From Clostridia bacterium (GTDB lineage Bacteria; Bacillota; Clostridia; Saccharofermentanales; Saccharofermentanaceae), in NCBI GenBank assembly GCA_024403775.1, contig JAKSRE010000007.1:29407-93406 (forward strand): a DNA stretch of 64,000 nt, written 5' to 3'. This document shows, in pieces, positions 17,450 to 27,506 of the stretch. The notes under the pieces were generated by a model, which saw nothing but the letters and a program-made list of their open reading frames with translations, made no database searches and was not told where the DNA came from. Numbering within the stretch: the first letter of the stretch is position 1; each line of letters starts with the position of its first letter. The position numbers were made by a program, and so were the translations under genes.

Positions 17450-17769
17450 ACTTCTTTAGAAATTCCTCCATTAGTGCTTTCTATTCTCATTTGATTATCA
17501 CGAATCTTTTTCTGTTCTTCTCTAATGGCTTGTTCTGTTGTTGGAGTAGCATCAACGCTTGGAATAAAAGTACGTTCTTTTATACGATCTTCACTATAAA
17601 GCATATCGATTCCCTCTTTTGAGAAATCAAATATTGTACCTTTGGAATCGCCTATATTATTAGACTTTAATAGGATATTTGCAGTCACAAAAAGAGCTAC
17701 ACCAAAACCGAGAAGAAGCCCTAACGTGCTTGCTAATAAATAACCTAATATCATAATTACATTCTCCAC
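17446..17769 (-). CDS. Small membrane protein, partner of the zinc-ribbon protein (copy 2)
   Basis: 107 residues starting at a GTG preceded by AAGGAGA at good spacing. One N-terminal hydrophobic segment (about 5-32), then the motif NNIGDSKGTIFDFSKEGID shared with the 73-residue protein at 19165-19386, then a charged tail. It overlaps the following zinc-ribbon gene by 4 bp. No known family recognised. The conserved motif just after the membrane helix is probably the functional or interaction part. Confidence 0.65.
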   Translation of the reverse strand: MENVIMILGYLLASTLGLLLGFGVALFVTANILLKSNNIGDSKGTIFDFSKEGIDMLYSEDRIKERTFIPSVDATPTTEQAIREEQKKIRDNQMRIESTNGGISKEV

Positions 17770-17899
17770 TGCAATCTCCTTTCATATCATGATAGTATGT
17801 TAACAAATTTGCTTAACAAAAATAAACACTTTTGTATTGCAAAAGAGTTACATATTGGTGTGTTGTACAGTAAATAAGATTCCTTTTTTGATTTGACAA

Positions 17900-17940
17900 G
17901 TGCCCGATTTTGATTTAAGAATATCATTAAAATCGAGCAC
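17900..17940 (-). terminator. Hairpin after the first zinc-ribbon gene pair
   Basis: On the minus strand GTGCTCGATTTT pairs with AAAATCGGGCAC (one G-U pair) around a 17-nt loop, 16 bp after the stop at 17957. A long T-run is missing, so termination strength is uncertain. Confidence 0.6.
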
Positions 17941-17956
17941 CAATGACGTATACAAA

Positions 17957-19153
17957 TTAATCAACACTTTGACGCTTATTTGCAAAGCTGGTAAGTGTAG
18001 TTGCAGTGGTTCTCTCAATAGACTTCTTAACTGATTTAAGTCTCTTTAGTCCTGTACAGAAGGAGCTACCAGCGAAGATACAAATGAAAATAACTATTTC
18101 AATTAAATCGCCAGCAGAGTCACTGTCATCAATATGACCAATCGCATAGAAGAGACCAGCAAATACCAGTGTTAATATAGCAGTAAGAATAACCATTAGG
18201 CCTACATAAATAGCAGTATATTTTGGTTTATCCCATGGTACGCCGCCTACAACTTTACCAGTTTGGCCATTTACAAGAATGGTATATGGCTGATCCTCAT
18301 ATCTGAATGTCAAAAACCATGCAGGGAAGAGGGCAGTTCTGGAATTACCATTGATTCTGGCATTAAGTCTTTTGGAATCGACTTTCTTATTAGAACCTTC
18401 TTTTACACTCTCAATCATTGACTGCTCGAAGAGATTTACCGCTCTTGAACGTGCGGTATTTTGTGCTTCAAGCATAGGAACGTCAGACATATCTGCATAG
18501 AAACCAAGGAGGTAATCCTCATCGAATTCTACGATTTTCTTATAGTTAAATGGTTCGAGGCGCTCGGAAGAACTGTCAGCCAGCTTCTTTGAAGCGTCTG
18601 TGGAAACATGTGTGAAGTCGCATTGAGCTTTTCGAAAATAATAATAAGTATGACTATTCTTGCCACTTCCTACTACAGAAGACATAAGTGCAGATCCAGC
18701 ACACGAGATATCTGTGATGTAATAAGGAATATAGATTGGGCGCAAAGTCTCAACAGTAAAATTCTTGATGGCTTCTGGAACAAGGCGGCCATTACCTATT
18801 CTCTCGCGGATAATCTGCTCAGCCTGCTCTCTTGTAACAGTAAACGGAATGATGCACTCTGGGCGCTTCATTGAAGTCATACGTGAGAAAACGATTGAAG
18901 GGTTGCCGCAGTATACACAGAAGGTTGATGCCTCAGTATCATTAATTACAATCTCGGCACCACAAGAATTACATGTATAGACATTGCAGTCCATCATTCT
19001 CTGAATCTTATCACTGGTCTCAAGATTATTCTGATCATTAACCTCTGGAATCTCTTCAACAGTAAAGACACTCTCACAGCTGCAGCACTTTACGCCTCTT
19101 TTGGCGATGTCATAAACAAGACGGCCAGCACAGTTTGAACAAGTTTTAATCAT
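17957..19153 (-). CDS. Zinc-ribbon membrane protein, copy 1
   Basis: 398 residues, full-length paralogue of the 16259-17449 protein. Zinc ribbons CSNC...CCSC (residues 5-26) and CNSCGAEI...CVYCGN (about 60-84); the shared central stretch RPIYIPYYITDISCAGSA; a YSAIL-like and PAWFLTFRYEDQPYTILVNG segment near 275-300; two hydrophobic segments near 310-370. GAGGTAGG precedes the ATG, and the small membrane protein gene ends 11 bp upstream. Function unknown; the retained gene order in both copies suggests the two proteins work together. Confidence 0.75.
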   Translation of the reverse strand: MIKTCSNCAGRLVYDIAKRGVKCCSCESVFTVEEIPEVNDQNNLETSDKIQRMMDCNVYTCNSCGAEIVINDTEASTFCVYCGNPSIVFSRMTSMKRPECIIPFTVTREQAEQIIRERIGNGRLVPEAIKNFTVETLRPIYIPYYITDISCAGSALMSSVVGSGKNSHTYYYFRKAQCDFTHVSTDASKKLADSSSERLEPFNYKKIVEFDEDYLLGFYADMSDVPMLEAQNTARSRAVNLFEQSMIESVKEGSNKKVDSKRLNARINGNSRTALFPAWFLTFRYEDQPYTILVNGQTGKVVGGVPWDKPKYTAIYVGLMVILTAILTLVFAGLFYAIGHIDDSDSAGDLIEIVIFICIFAGSSFCTGLKRLKSVKKSIERTTATTLTSFANKRQSVD

Positions 19154-19164
19154 ATATGCCTACC

Positions 19165-19386
19165 TCACTTTCTCTCACGATATGGAACATCAACGAGCTC
19201 TGTCTTACGACGGTTTACTCTGTTTGATGTCTCAAGAAAATGAACGCCACCAAATGAAAAGTCATTCACTGTACCCTTTGAATCGCCAATATTATTGGAC
19301 TTATTCAGCATATTACTTAAGATATGAAAGGTAAAACCTGCAGCGCATGGAAGCGCAAATACTAATCCAGCAATAAAATATCCCAT
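19165..19386 (-). CDS. Small membrane protein, partner of the zinc-ribbon protein (copy 1)
   Basis: 73 residues. One hydrophobic segment (residues 2-27) is followed by NNIGDSKGTVNDFSFGG, the motif shared with the 107-residue protein at 17446-17769, and a basic tail. GGGAGAGAG lies before the ATG. First gene of the minus-strand run 19386-16259. No known function. Confidence 0.65.
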   Translation of the reverse strand: MGYFIAGLVFALPCAAGFTFHILSNMLNKSNNIGDSKGTVNDFSFGGVHFLETSNRVNRRKTELVDVPYRERK

Positions 19387-19532
19387 GTTTCTCTCTCCCT
19401 AGTAAAACATACTTATAAAATCTTATCAGTAGTCAGCAGTTGTGTAAACATTCGCGGCAGGCACTTTTTTGAGTATAATTCCTCGAAAATGTGTTATATT
19501 TGAACTGTATTTTAGTTTGAAGGAAGAATTTT

Positions 19533-20336
19533 ATGGCTGCAAAGAAAAGAATCTATTATAAATCAGTTACCCGCGCTATCCTCGATATTAGCGAGAGCCG
19601 CAACAAGAAATCTCAATTGTCGAAAATCTTATTCTACGCGCTCATAATTCTGGCAGTAGTGTTTGTAGCGGTTGCTCCAAGTTATATAATGTCATATTTT
19701 GAATGTTCACCAACTGTTGCATGCATTCCTTCCTTTGTTGTTCTCGGTCTGGTTTTCTTTGGTGCAAACTTCCGTAAGAGACGCGCACTAAGTAAATTCA
19801 TGAGAGTATCAGATGTCAGCAGTAAAGTTAAGTTAATCGAACTTGGAGACGAAATGACTCTCCAGGATTATAAAGTTTTCTACGATAACGACACTTGGAT
19901 TTTTGGTTCACATAAGGATGAGATTGTGCCATTCATCTATAACTGGTTTTTATCAGCAGGAATTATCGATGAGAATAAGAAATTTAATGTTTATACAATT
20001 AAGACGGATGTTATAAACAGAATGTTTAAGCGTTCAATCGCAGCTAAGTCACTGGACAATCAGGCTGCTGAGGTAACATTGATTCCTATTACTGAGTTTG
20101 AGTTTACAGATGAACAGCTTGATAAACTTATTGAAGAAGCAGCCTATGTTCGTCCGTTCCAGTTTGAGAGATGGCTTCGTAAGAACTATATAGTTCCAGC
20201 ATTTTTTGATGAGGGAGAAGATGAGGAGGAGCTGTCGGAGGCGGAGAAGGCTGGTGCTTCTGAAGTAGAGGGAACGGCTGAATCTGAAGAGGCTTCTAAC
20301 GAGGCTTCGGAGGCTTCGGAGGCTGACGAAGCTTAA
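19533..20336 (+). CDS. Uncharacterised two-helix membrane protein with acidic Glu/Ala/Ser tail
   Basis: 267 residues. A basic N-terminus (residues 1-30) precedes two hydrophobic helices (about 33-52 and 62-82). A cytoplasmic mixed alpha/beta part follows, and the last 45 residues are strongly acidic and repetitive (EASEASEADEA). AAGGAAG lies before the ATG and an intrinsic terminator follows, so this is a single-gene transcript divergent from the zinc-ribbon genes. I do not recognise a family. Confidence 0.65.
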   Translation: MAAKKRIYYKSVTRAILDISESRNKKSQLSKILFYALIILAVVFVAVAPSYIMSYFECSPTVACIPSFVVLGLVFFGANFRKRRALSKFMRVSDVSSKVKLIELGDEMTLQDYKVFYDNDTWIFGSHKDEIVPFIYNWFLSAGIIDENKKFNVYTIKTDVINRMFKRSIAAKSLDNQAAEVTLIPITEFEFTDEQLDKLIEEAAYVRPFQFERWLRKNYIVPAFFDEGEDEEELSEAEKAGASEVEGTAESEEASNEASEASEADEA

Positions 20337-20386
20337 AGAACTGCTAAGTAACACTGTTACAACGTCAGGTTTTATCGTGTTTTTAT

Positions 20387-20423
20387 ATGTGCGCCGTGGC
20401 TTAAGGACATGGCGCATTTTTTG
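20387..20423 (+). terminator. Intrinsic terminator after the acidic-tail membrane protein
   Basis: ATGTGCGCCGTG pairs with CATGGCGCAT followed by TTTTTT. Array C begins 61 bp downstream. Confidence 0.85.
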
Positions 20424-20483
20424 TGAGTTTTTGTTAAATTTTCTTAGGGATATGTGGCAGACAAGGCATTAGTCAGTTCCCAG

Positions 20484-20851
20484 TTTATAATTTCCCCACT
20501 ATTTCAACAAAATTATAAATTTTTCTAAAGCTAGTTTATAATTTTCGAAGTTTAAGCCAATTTTTATAAACTCGTTCTTCGCGGATTTATAATTTCAGCC
20601 TAAACTTGCATTTTTTATAAACTGGATTTTGATCCTCAAGCACACAATAGGGGACTAATAAGCAGAATTCTTGCTATAGAAGCCTATTTTTGTCTTCGAA
20701 GGAGCGTTGATGGTTTATAATTTTACTAAAATTCCTAGGGAATTATAAATTCCTGCTTCCCCAGTTTATAATTTCCCCTCTATTTCAACAAAATTATAAA
20801 TTCTACTAAAGCCAGTTTATAATTTCCGAAGATTAGGCCTATTTTTATAAA
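20484..20851. repeat. Phased heptamer array C (word TTTATAA/TTATAAA), 368 bp
   Basis: TTTATAA at 20484, 20535, 20586, 20714, 20765 and 20816; TTATAAA at 20513, 20564, 20615, 20743, 20794 and 20845. All twelve words are exact and the spacing is again 22 bp inside pairs, 15 bp between pairs and a 92-bp centre (20622-20713). Total length is 368 bp, identical to array A although the word differs. Pairs 1-2 (20480-20570) and pairs 5-6 (20761-20851) are direct copies, about 83 of 91 positions alike. It sits in the 641-bp gap between two convergent genes; spacers contain stops in the frame that the words leave open, so it is not coding. Confidence 0.94.
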
Positions 20852-20977
20852 TCTACGTTGTTGAAGCCGCAGAAGAACCTATAGAATGAGAACCTTCTGT
20901 ACTACCTTTTTTACCGTTCGATTTATTGGGCCCCGTTTATCTTTTGAGAAAGCCCCAGCCACTTTCTATTATACACA

Positions 20978-23900
20978 TTATCCGACCCATTGGTCAGGTG
21001 TTCTTCCCAAACGATTCTTATTTGGAAGTCTGCTGTCAATAAGACTCCAGGACGTAAACTTATATGTCATAAAAAGGTCATTATAAAGTTCAGTATTACG
21101 CTGCTGGTAAGTACCGCTATTAGCAAACTCGGATACCTTAAGAAGTGACTTGACGAGACGCCATGATAGTTCAGTTCTCTTGACGTGATTTAGGCTATAT
21201 GCGTCGCCACCTACAGAGGCGCGGGCACTACTATAGAGCGCATCAATTCTAGCGATGGCGGAATCTGACATGCGGTGATGTGCATCCATTTCGGAAGGAT
21301 AATTATTGTTATACATTCGTGATATTGGGGACAGGAAATCCATGCAGTAGTCGCGTTTCCATATATTGTTGAGCCAGATTTTACCATTATAGGAGCCCTC
21401 ATAAGAGCAGTTTGGACCTACATTGTGATTACGGACCTGAGCGGTAAGAATGTCGAGTACTTCCTTCATCTCATCGCCTGCATCTCCATAGTACTCATTC
21501 AGGAAGAACTCCATCTCCTTGTCGATATCGCAGTCAGGATCTCTTAGAAGAGTTGAGAGCAGGTAAACTCTAAGGTCGTTATACTCAGTATTAAGTCTGT
21601 ACATTCGGTCGGTATTCTGTAGATAAATGCCTTTAACTCCGAGGGAGTGGTAGAACTTAATATCCTCAATAAGTGAGTAGATGTTAGGGAAAGGTGCATA
21701 TGTATCCCTGAAATCTACCGTATATTCCCAGATCCAGAGCTGAGAACCAGGATTATTGTTTACGAGTTCAACCCACTTGTTTAGATATATAGCCATCTCG
21801 TTATTGCGATAGCAGCCATAAGTCTCGTCGAGATTCTGACTCTCGTAAAGTGAGTGTGCATAGCAGCGCTCAATCGGCGCAAATCTGATGATTACGTGGT
21901 CGTCAATTGTCATATTAACAGGCGGTATTTTATTTTGAACATATGCGAGCATATCCACATAAACATTGCTGTAGTCTTTTCCTTCACGTATGCCCTTGGC
22001 CTTAATCTCCTGGGACATCTGGTTACACAGATTAAGGAATAAAGCAGAGTTCACTTCGCCCTGCCAGCCGTTCTGGTAGTCGCTGTATTTCTTATAGTGC
22101 GCAGATCTGAACTCTGAACAGCTGTTGCAGTAACAAATACTTCCGTTGTCGGCCTGCGACAGACAAATAATCTGCATAGGCGCATTAGGGTCGTATATCT
22201 TAGGGTTGTCGAGCATCTCGAAAATGTGTGTTTTAATCCTCTCATATACACCAGGCTGCGAAAGGCAGATTTGACGGTCATTCCAGTTCATAGATGTATT
22301 AGGATCCACAAACCATTCGGGATGTTGGGTGAGATCATCTGGAGTGAAATATTCTGCCGCAAGAGTGTGTGCGTGACCAGGCTGAAGGCCGCCATAATCA
22401 TCTGTGGTCTTGGTTGACAGATACCATTTCTGGCTTCCTGCAAGTGAATCCATCTGGACGTTTGCAAATGTTCCATTAAGGCCATATGAGAGTGAGTACA
22501 TACGATTTTCGCCGACACCAGACCAGTAGTTCAGGTCGACATCAGTGAAAGTAAATGCTCTCTCATAGTCATAATTTATGCTGGAAGAATATTTGAAGCA
22601 GTCCTGATTACTCTTCATGCCATCTTCCCAGGCGAGCCAGAAGTAGCCGCCGCAAAGCTGCATGAAATAAACGGAACCATCAATGAGGCCTCGAACACCA
22701 ATTCCAGTGATTGAGACGCCATTATCGTAGGATTTAATTGAATAGCTGCCCTCCGATGAATACTTGGCTGTGCCATGTGGGCGGTTAGTTGCTCCGACAG
22801 ATATCTCTCGAAGGCCTGTTGAACCCTTCGAAGTAGCATCCGTTATGATATTTGGCGTATAGCCATCGAGGTGGGAGATTGCAGTCTGAATGAGCATGGC
22901 AGAGTACTCTTCTCTCGAATTTGAATTCGAAGGGATAACTATTACTGCTTTGCCCATATTCTCGGTGAAAGGACTGTTTTTATAAGCCTCAATTCCAGTA
23001 ACAGGCGGGTTTGTAGGCGTTGGAACCGGAGTAGGAGACGGAGTAGGCGTTGGCGTCGGAGTAGGTGATGGCGACGGAGAAGGTGTCGGCGTTGGCGTAT
23101 TTGTAGGTGTTGGGGTATTAGTCGGCTTCTTCGTTGGAGTCGGTGTGTTTGTCGGAGTTGGGGTATTAGTCGGCTTCTTTGTAGGAGTCGGCGTTGGAGT
23201 GTTAGTAGGCGTCGGGGTATTAGTCGGCTTCTTTGTTGGAGTCGGCGTTGGAGTGTTAGTCGGAGTTGGTGTCGGCGTACTGGTAGCCGTAGGACTAGGA
23301 ACGCTGGTTGGCGTAGCTGTTGGTGAAGAAGTTACAGCTGGCTCCTTGGTAGGTTCTGGCGTAGTAACAGCTACTGTAGGTGTTACAGTAGGCGTTGATG
23401 TAGCTTCTACAGTAGGAGGTATTGTTGGAACTGCTGTTGGTGTTGGAACAGAAGTAGAGGTAGGAGTTGCCGTTGGCGGTTCTTCCATTCCAAAGCCAAC
23501 TGACACACCTGCTGTTGGTGTGTTTACAACTGGTTCTGAAGTTGGCGCAGATGTTACTTCTGGTGTGGAGATTGGTGCAGAAGTTGGTGCACCTGTAATG
23601 CTTCCGTTAGGATCTGTAGTTGGATAAGCTTCTGGATGACAGACAGAACATGGGCCTGTTGCTACAAAGATTGATCCTGAAGAAGCATCGATATCGCCCG
23701 CTTCGATTCCGTATGAATCACATATGGCAGCAAATTCTACTGAACCAGAGAATCCATTAAATATTTCCTTTCGAGTAGAACCATTCTCGAGGGAAGATAC
23801 CCAGTAAGCTTTGCCTGTTGGATCTGATTCTCTTCCAAGGAATGCCTCATATAAGACCTCAACATAATGCTCATTACATAAGTTGCGGTTATAAAATTCC

Positions 23901-24583
23901 GCACTAAAAACAAATCCATAAGCAACAGAATACCCGCTAAGAGTCTTATCTACCAGATAATTGGTCCAGCCAGCCATTCCGTCATCATCGCAGCTTCTGT
24001 TAAGGACAACGTTATAAAGCCTCTCGACAAATAAATTTATGAGAGCATTTTTATTAAAATCATTTCCTTCGACGTGGTAGCCTCTTACAACGCCAAAGCT
24101 TTTACAAAGATTGGAAAACTCAAGGGAATTGGCAAAACCTGCAAAAACTTCTTCACGAGAAGCGCCTTCATCAAGAAGTTTTACCCAGTATTTAAATCCA
24201 TCGCTGTCTGCTGTACGGCCAAAGAAAGCGTCATACATGTAGTTTACATATTCAAAGTTTGCAGTCTGTTTACCCTGAAATTCAGGACTAAAAACAAATC
24301 CATAAGCAACAGAGCAGCCAGTTGCCTGCTTATTAATCAGGTTCTGAGTCCAGCCATCAAGACCAATATCATCTGGTTCACGGCTGAGACAGATTCTGTA
24401 AAGTCTGGTAACAAAAGAGCGGATGCCTTCTTCATCGATATCGTCATTCTCCTCAGGATATTCGACATCTATGTCGTAAATCACACCAGAGTCAGTTAAT
24501 TCTGCTGATGAAAGAGGAATGCAAAAACTACAAAAGGCGATAGAACACGCCAAAAGAAAAGACAGAAATTTAAGGGTTCTCAT
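20978..24583 (-). CDS. Large secreted protein: DUF4214 repeats, Thr/Pro linker, DUF4838 glycosidase-like domain
   Basis: 1201 residues from the ATG at 24583, chosen because GGAAGG lies just upstream; an earlier TTG-type start at 24610 has none. A signal peptide (about 1-27) is followed by four DUF4214 half-repeats (about 40-290, motifs YGFVFSPEF and [15 protein letters not shown]), a Thr/Pro linker of about 260 residues ([10 protein letters not shown] units), and a C-terminal part of about 640 residues matching DUF4838 ([25 protein letters not shown]). DUF4838 is related to alpha-glucuronidase-type glycoside hydrolases, so a role on glucuronic-acid-decorated xylan is plausible but inferred. 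Single gene, divergent from the atp operon. Confidence 0.85.
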   Translation of the reverse strand: MRTLKFLSFLLACSIAFCSFCIPLSSAELTDSGVIYDIDVEYPEENDDIDEEGIRSFVTRLYRICLSREPDDIGLDGWTQNLINKQATGCSVAYGFVFSPEFQGKQTANFEYVNYMYDAFFGRTADSDGFKYWVKLLDEGASREEVFAGFANSLEFSNLCKSFGVVRGYHVEGNDFNKNALINLFVERLYNVVLNRSCDDDGMAGWTNYLVDKTLSGYSVAYGFVFSAEFYNRNLCNEHYVEVLYEAFLGRESDPTGKAYWVSSLENGSTRKEIFNGFSGSVEFAAICDSYGIEAGDIDASSGSIFVATGPCSVCHPEAYPTTDPNGSITGAPTSAPISTPEVTSAPTSEPVVNTPTAGVSVGFGMEEPPTATPTSTSVPTPTAVPTIPPTVEATSTPTVTPTVAVTTPEPTKEPAVTSSPTATPTSVPSPTATSTPTPTPTNTPTPTPTKKPTNTPTPTNTPTPTPTKKPTNTPTPTNTPTPTKKPTNTPTPTNTPTPTPSPSPSPTPTPTPTPSPTPVPTPTNPPVTGIEAYKNSPFTENMGKAVIVIPSNSNSREEYSAMLIQTAISHLDGYTPNIITDATSKGSTGLREISVGATNRPHGTAKYSSEGSYSIKSYDNGVSITGIGVRGLIDGSVYFMQLCGGYFWLAWEDGMKSNQDCFKYSSSINYDYERAFTFTDVDLNYWSGVGENRMYSLSYGLNGTFANVQMDSLAGSQKWYLSTKTTDDYGGLQPGHAHTLAAEYFTPDDLTQHPEWFVDPNTSMNWNDRQICLSQPGVYERIKTHIFEMLDNPKIYDPNAPMQIICLSQADNGSICYCNSCSEFRSAHYKKYSDYQNGWQGEVNSALFLNLCNQMSQEIKAKGIREGKDYSNVYVDMLAYVQNKIPPVNMTIDDHVIIRFAPIERCYAHSLYESQNLDETYGCYRNNEMAIYLNKWVELVNNNPGSQLWIWEYTVDFRDTYAPFPNIYSLIEDIKFYHSLGVKGIYLQNTDRMYRLNTEYNDLRVYLLSTLLRDPDCDIDKEMEFFLNEYYGDAGDEMKEVLDILTAQVRNHNVGPNCSYEGSYNGKIWLNNIWKRDYCMDFLSPISRMYNNNYPSEMDAHHRMSDSAIARIDALYSSARASVGGDAYSLNHVKRTELSWRLVKSLLKVSEFANSGTYQQRNTELYNDLFMTYKFTSWSLIDSRLPNKNRLGRTPDQWVG
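23012..23290. repeat. Coding tandem repeats of the Thr/Pro linker
   Basis: GT-rich units on the plus strand (GTCGGCTTCTT followed by GGAGTCGG-type words) recur about every 50-65 bp and encode [14 protein letters not shown] units on the minus strand. They are part of the secreted protein's linker and explain the long open frame on the opposite strand. Confidence 0.8.
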
Positions 24584-24712
24584 GGTATTCCTTCCTAAAA
24601 CAAGCCGCAAAAAAACAAAAGATTACGTGAATCCCATAGTTCTCCCCTTAAGTCATTTATATATGTTTCTTTCTCGAAAATCAACCTTCACGCGTTCCAA
24701 CATTTAAAACTC

Positions 24713-24740
24713 TTGTAATTAAGTTATTTTACTGTATAAT
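24713..24740 (+). promoter_or_regulatory. Promoter upstream of the atp operon
   Basis: TTGTAA (24713-24718) and TATAAT (24735-24740) with 16 bp between them. A second possible start is the extended -10 TGATATACT ending at 24806, closer to the gene. Confidence 0.6.
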
Positions 24741-24749
24741 GGGTTCGTC

Positions 24750-24780
24750 AAAGGAGACCACATTTTTTGTTGTCTCCTTT
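24750..24780 (+). promoter_or_regulatory. Leader hairpin before atpI
   Basis: AAAGGAGAC pairs perfectly with GTCTCCTTT around a 13-nt loop, followed by ATATTTTG. It lies between the upstream promoter and the gene and could attenuate or stabilise the long transcript. Confidence 0.45.
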
Positions 24781-24836
24781 ATATTTTGCTTAAAATATGA
24801 TATACTACAAAAAATGTTGTTTTGGAGAGAAACAAA

Positions 24837-25274
24837 GTGGGAAAAGTAGATTCTACAATTAAGAATGAGACCAAGAATCTGGCATATATAGTGCTGGTTT
24901 TGAGTGTCTTATTAGAGGCAGGATATCTTATCGCTGGCCAGTGGAATTATTCAGTTCTCCTTGGTAACCTTCTAGGTGGTGCTGCGGGACTTATTAACTT
25001 TTTCCTTATGGGACTTGGACTTCAGAAGGCCTTAACAAAGGATGTTGAAGGTGCCAAGACTACTGCGAAGTTCTCTCAGACCTATAGATTCCTTTTTATC
25101 GGAGTAGTACTTGTAGCAAGTATCTATTTGCCTTGTTTTGACATGGTGGCTACACTTGTTTCAGTATTCTTTACTTCACTTGGAGTTTATATCAGAGCAT
25201 TAGTATTAAAGAAAGTTCCTTCAACCCCTGCAGTTGAAGAGACTAATGAGAATAAGGAGGTTACTGCAGAATGA
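24837..25274 (+). CDS. atpI: ATP synthase subunit I (AtpI-like membrane protein)
   Basis: 145 residues with four hydrophobic segments, as in AtpI proteins that help assemble the c-ring. The GTG at 24837 is chosen because GGAGAG ends 7 bp upstream; the TTG at 24822 overlaps that site. It opens the atp operon and overlaps atpB by 4 bp. AtpI sequences are poorly conserved, so the call rests on position, size and topology. A short Glu-rich tail ends the protein. Confidence 0.75.
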   Translation: MGKVDSTIKNETKNLAYIVLVLSVLLEAGYLIAGQWNYSVLLGNLLGGAAGLINFFLMGLGLQKALTKDVEGAKTTAKFSQTYRFLFIGVVLVASIYLPCFDMVATLVSVFFTSLGVYIRALVLKKVPSTPAVEETNENKEVTAE

Positions 25275-26137
25275 GTATTTTGTTATTGATTCTTGCTATT
25301 CTTCCTATTGTGGCAGGCATTATCATCAAGATTATGTTTGTACCTGCAGTTGAGGGAATCTCTGTAACAGGTGCGCATATATTCTTTACAATTGATTTGC
25401 CATTAGGCGGTCTTCCAATTACAGAATCTCAGGTTAACTCATGGCTGGTTATTTTATCACTGTTTTTCTTCTGTCTTTTCCTTACACATGACCTTAAGAC
25501 AAAAGACATCTCCAAAAGACAGGTTATTGCTGAGTGGATTGTAGAAGCAGTTGACAAGATGGTATTAAAGAACATGGGTGATTTCTTCATGGGATTTGGT
25601 CCATTTATCGCAGCTATTATGGGATTATCTGCAATGACCAGTTTGATGTCAGTTGTTGGTTTGTTCCCAGCAACCTCTGATATTAACGTAGTTGGCGGAT
25701 GGGCAATACTCGTATTCTTCGTAATTACCTACTATAAGCTTAAGGCAGGTATTCTTGTTTACCTCAAAGGTTTTACAGAGCCAGTTGCATTCTTTGCACC
25801 AGTTAACGTGGCAAGTGAATTTGCTACACCATTCTCAATGGCTTTCCGTCATTATGGTAACGTGCTTTCAGGATCAATAATTTCTGTACTTATAGCATCA
25901 GTTCTTGGTGCATTATCTAATTTAGTATTCCAGTGGCTTCCAGAACCACTCTCGAGCATAGAGTTTTTCAGAATCGGACTTCCTGCTATTTTCTCCATCT
26001 ACTTTGATTTATTCAGTGGATGTTTGCAGGCGTTCATTTTCGCGATGCTTACTATGCTCTATGTATCAAATGGATTCCCACAGGATGAGTACTTCAAGCG
26101 TAAGGCTTTGAAGCATGCAAAGGAAAATAAAAAATAA
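25271..26137 (+). CDS. atpB: F-type ATP synthase subunit a
   Basis: 288 residues, polytopic. The subunit forms the ion half-channels next to the c-ring. The key region is MAFRHYGNVLSGSI (about residue 195), whose Arg corresponds to the essential stator arginine, preceded by EFATPFS. The C-terminal helices (AIFSIYFDLFSGCLQAFIFAML) are typical. The sequence is far from the E. coli type, matching the Na+-type c subunit that follows. Translationally coupled to atpI by ATGA. Confidence 0.9.
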   Translation: MSILLLILAILPIVAGIIIKIMFVPAVEGISVTGAHIFFTIDLPLGGLPITESQVNSWLVILSLFFFCLFLTHDLKTKDISKRQVIAEWIVEAVDKMVLKNMGDFFMGFGPFIAAIMGLSAMTSLMSVVGLFPATSDINVVGGWAILVFFVITYYKLKAGILVYLKGFTEPVAFFAPVNVASEFATPFSMAFRHYGNVLSGSIISVLIASVLGALSNLVFQWLPEPLSSIEFFRIGLPAIFSIYFDLFSGCLQAFIFAMLTMLYVSNGFPQDEYFKRKALKHAKENKK

Positions 26138-26150
26138 ATTTAAACGATAA

Positions 26151-26456
<306 letters not shown>

Positions 26457-26477
26457 TCTGAAGTAACGGTTAAGTTT

Positions 26478-26978
26478 ATGAACGAATTAGATGTTTTATC
26501 AGTTAATATATGGCAGATTTTAATATCTCTTTTTAACCTTGCAATCTTGTATTTCCTTTTCAAGAAGTTTTTGTTTGCACGAGTAAAAGCTATTGTTGCC
26601 AAGCGTGCCAGTGAAGTTACTGCAGAGTACGACAAGGCGCAGAAGGCTACAGAGGAAGCAAACGAGATTAAGGCTTCATGGGAAGAGAAGATTAAGACTG
26701 CAGATGCAAAGGCCGAAGAGATTATTCAGGCTGCTGTAGAGAAGGCAGATAATAGAAGTGAAGTCATGCTTTATGAGTCTCGTGAGAAGGCTGAATCTAT
26801 CGTCAGAAAGGCTAAGGCCGATGCTGAGCGAGAGAGAGCCGAGGCACAGGCTACAATTAAGCAGGAAATCGTTGATGTTTCTACTGCTTTGTCAGAGAAA
26901 ATTATCGGTCGAGAGATTAATATGGATGATCATAGAAGTCTTATTGACTCCTTCATCGACAATATGGGGGATGAATAA
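26478..26978 (+). CDS. atpF: F-type ATP synthase subunit b
   Basis: 166 residues: one N-terminal membrane helix (about 12-30, ILISLFNLAILYFLFKKF) followed by a long charged helix rich in Ala, Glu and Lys, the peripheral stalk. The position between c and delta subunit genes confirms the identity. Its stop overlaps the atpH start by 1 bp. Confidence 0.92.
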   Translation: MNELDVLSVNIWQILISLFNLAILYFLFKKFLFARVKAIVAKRASEVTAEYDKAQKATEEANEIKASWEEKIKTADAKAEEIIQAAVEKADNRSEVMLYESREKAESIVRKAKADAERERAEAQATIKQEIVDVSTALSEKIIGREINMDDHRSLIDSFIDNMGDE

Positions 26979-27505
26979 TGAACGGTAATGCCAAAGAATA
27001 TGCTTTAGCTGTTTTTGCAATTGCCCTGGAAGAGGATTCCATGACAGTGATTCATGATGACTTGATTATGGTTAAAGATGCGATTACAGAGAATCCAGGC
27101 TATATGGAATATCTTGTGAATCCAGCTATCCCAAAGTCAGAGAGACGTGAGAATCTGAAGATGGTTTTCGAGAGCAGAGTTTGCGGAGATGTATTTGCTT
27201 TTCTGAATATTCTTTGTGATCATGGCGATATGTATGTGATGAACGAGGCTATTGATGAATTTTGTGCTATGTATGAAGACTACATGAGATTCTCAAAGGC
27301 GGTTGTCACAAGTGCTGTTGCACTTACTGAAGAAGAGAAAACAAAACTTGTAAGTAAGCTTCAGTCTGTTACGAACAAGCGAATCGAGGCAGAGTATCGA
27401 GTTGATCCAAGCCTTATTGGTGGTGTGACAGTTGATGTTGATGGAAAGTTTTATGATGGAAGTGTTCGTAAGAACCTTAGTAATATAAAGGAAGTGATAT
27501 CTTAA
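26978..27505 (+). CDS. atpH: F-type ATP synthase subunit delta
   Basis: 175 residues. Helical N-terminal domain ([14 protein letters not shown]) and the C-terminal signature [21 protein letters not shown] (about residue 146). It links the peripheral stalk to the top of F1. Overlaps atpF by 1 bp and is followed by atpA after 1 bp. Confidence 0.92.
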   Translation: MNGNAKEYALAVFAIALEEDSMTVIHDDLIMVKDAITENPGYMEYLVNPAIPKSERRENLKMVFESRVCGDVFAFLNILCDHGDMYVMNEAIDEFCAMYEDYMRFSKAVVTSAVALTEEEKTKLVSKLQSVTNKRIEAEYRVDPSLIGGVTVDVDGKFYDGSVRKNLSNIKEVIS

Positions 27506-27506
27506 T

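Noticed and set aside
20890..20977. Terminator for the DUF4838 gene
   Set aside because: GC-rich stretches GGGGC and GGGGCCC near 20930-20960 do not form a convincing stem followed by T.
23145..23627. 160-codon Val/Gly-rich frame on the plus strand
   Set aside because: It is the complement of the Thr/Pro linker of the secreted DUF4838 protein; repetitive coding DNA leaves the opposite strand open.
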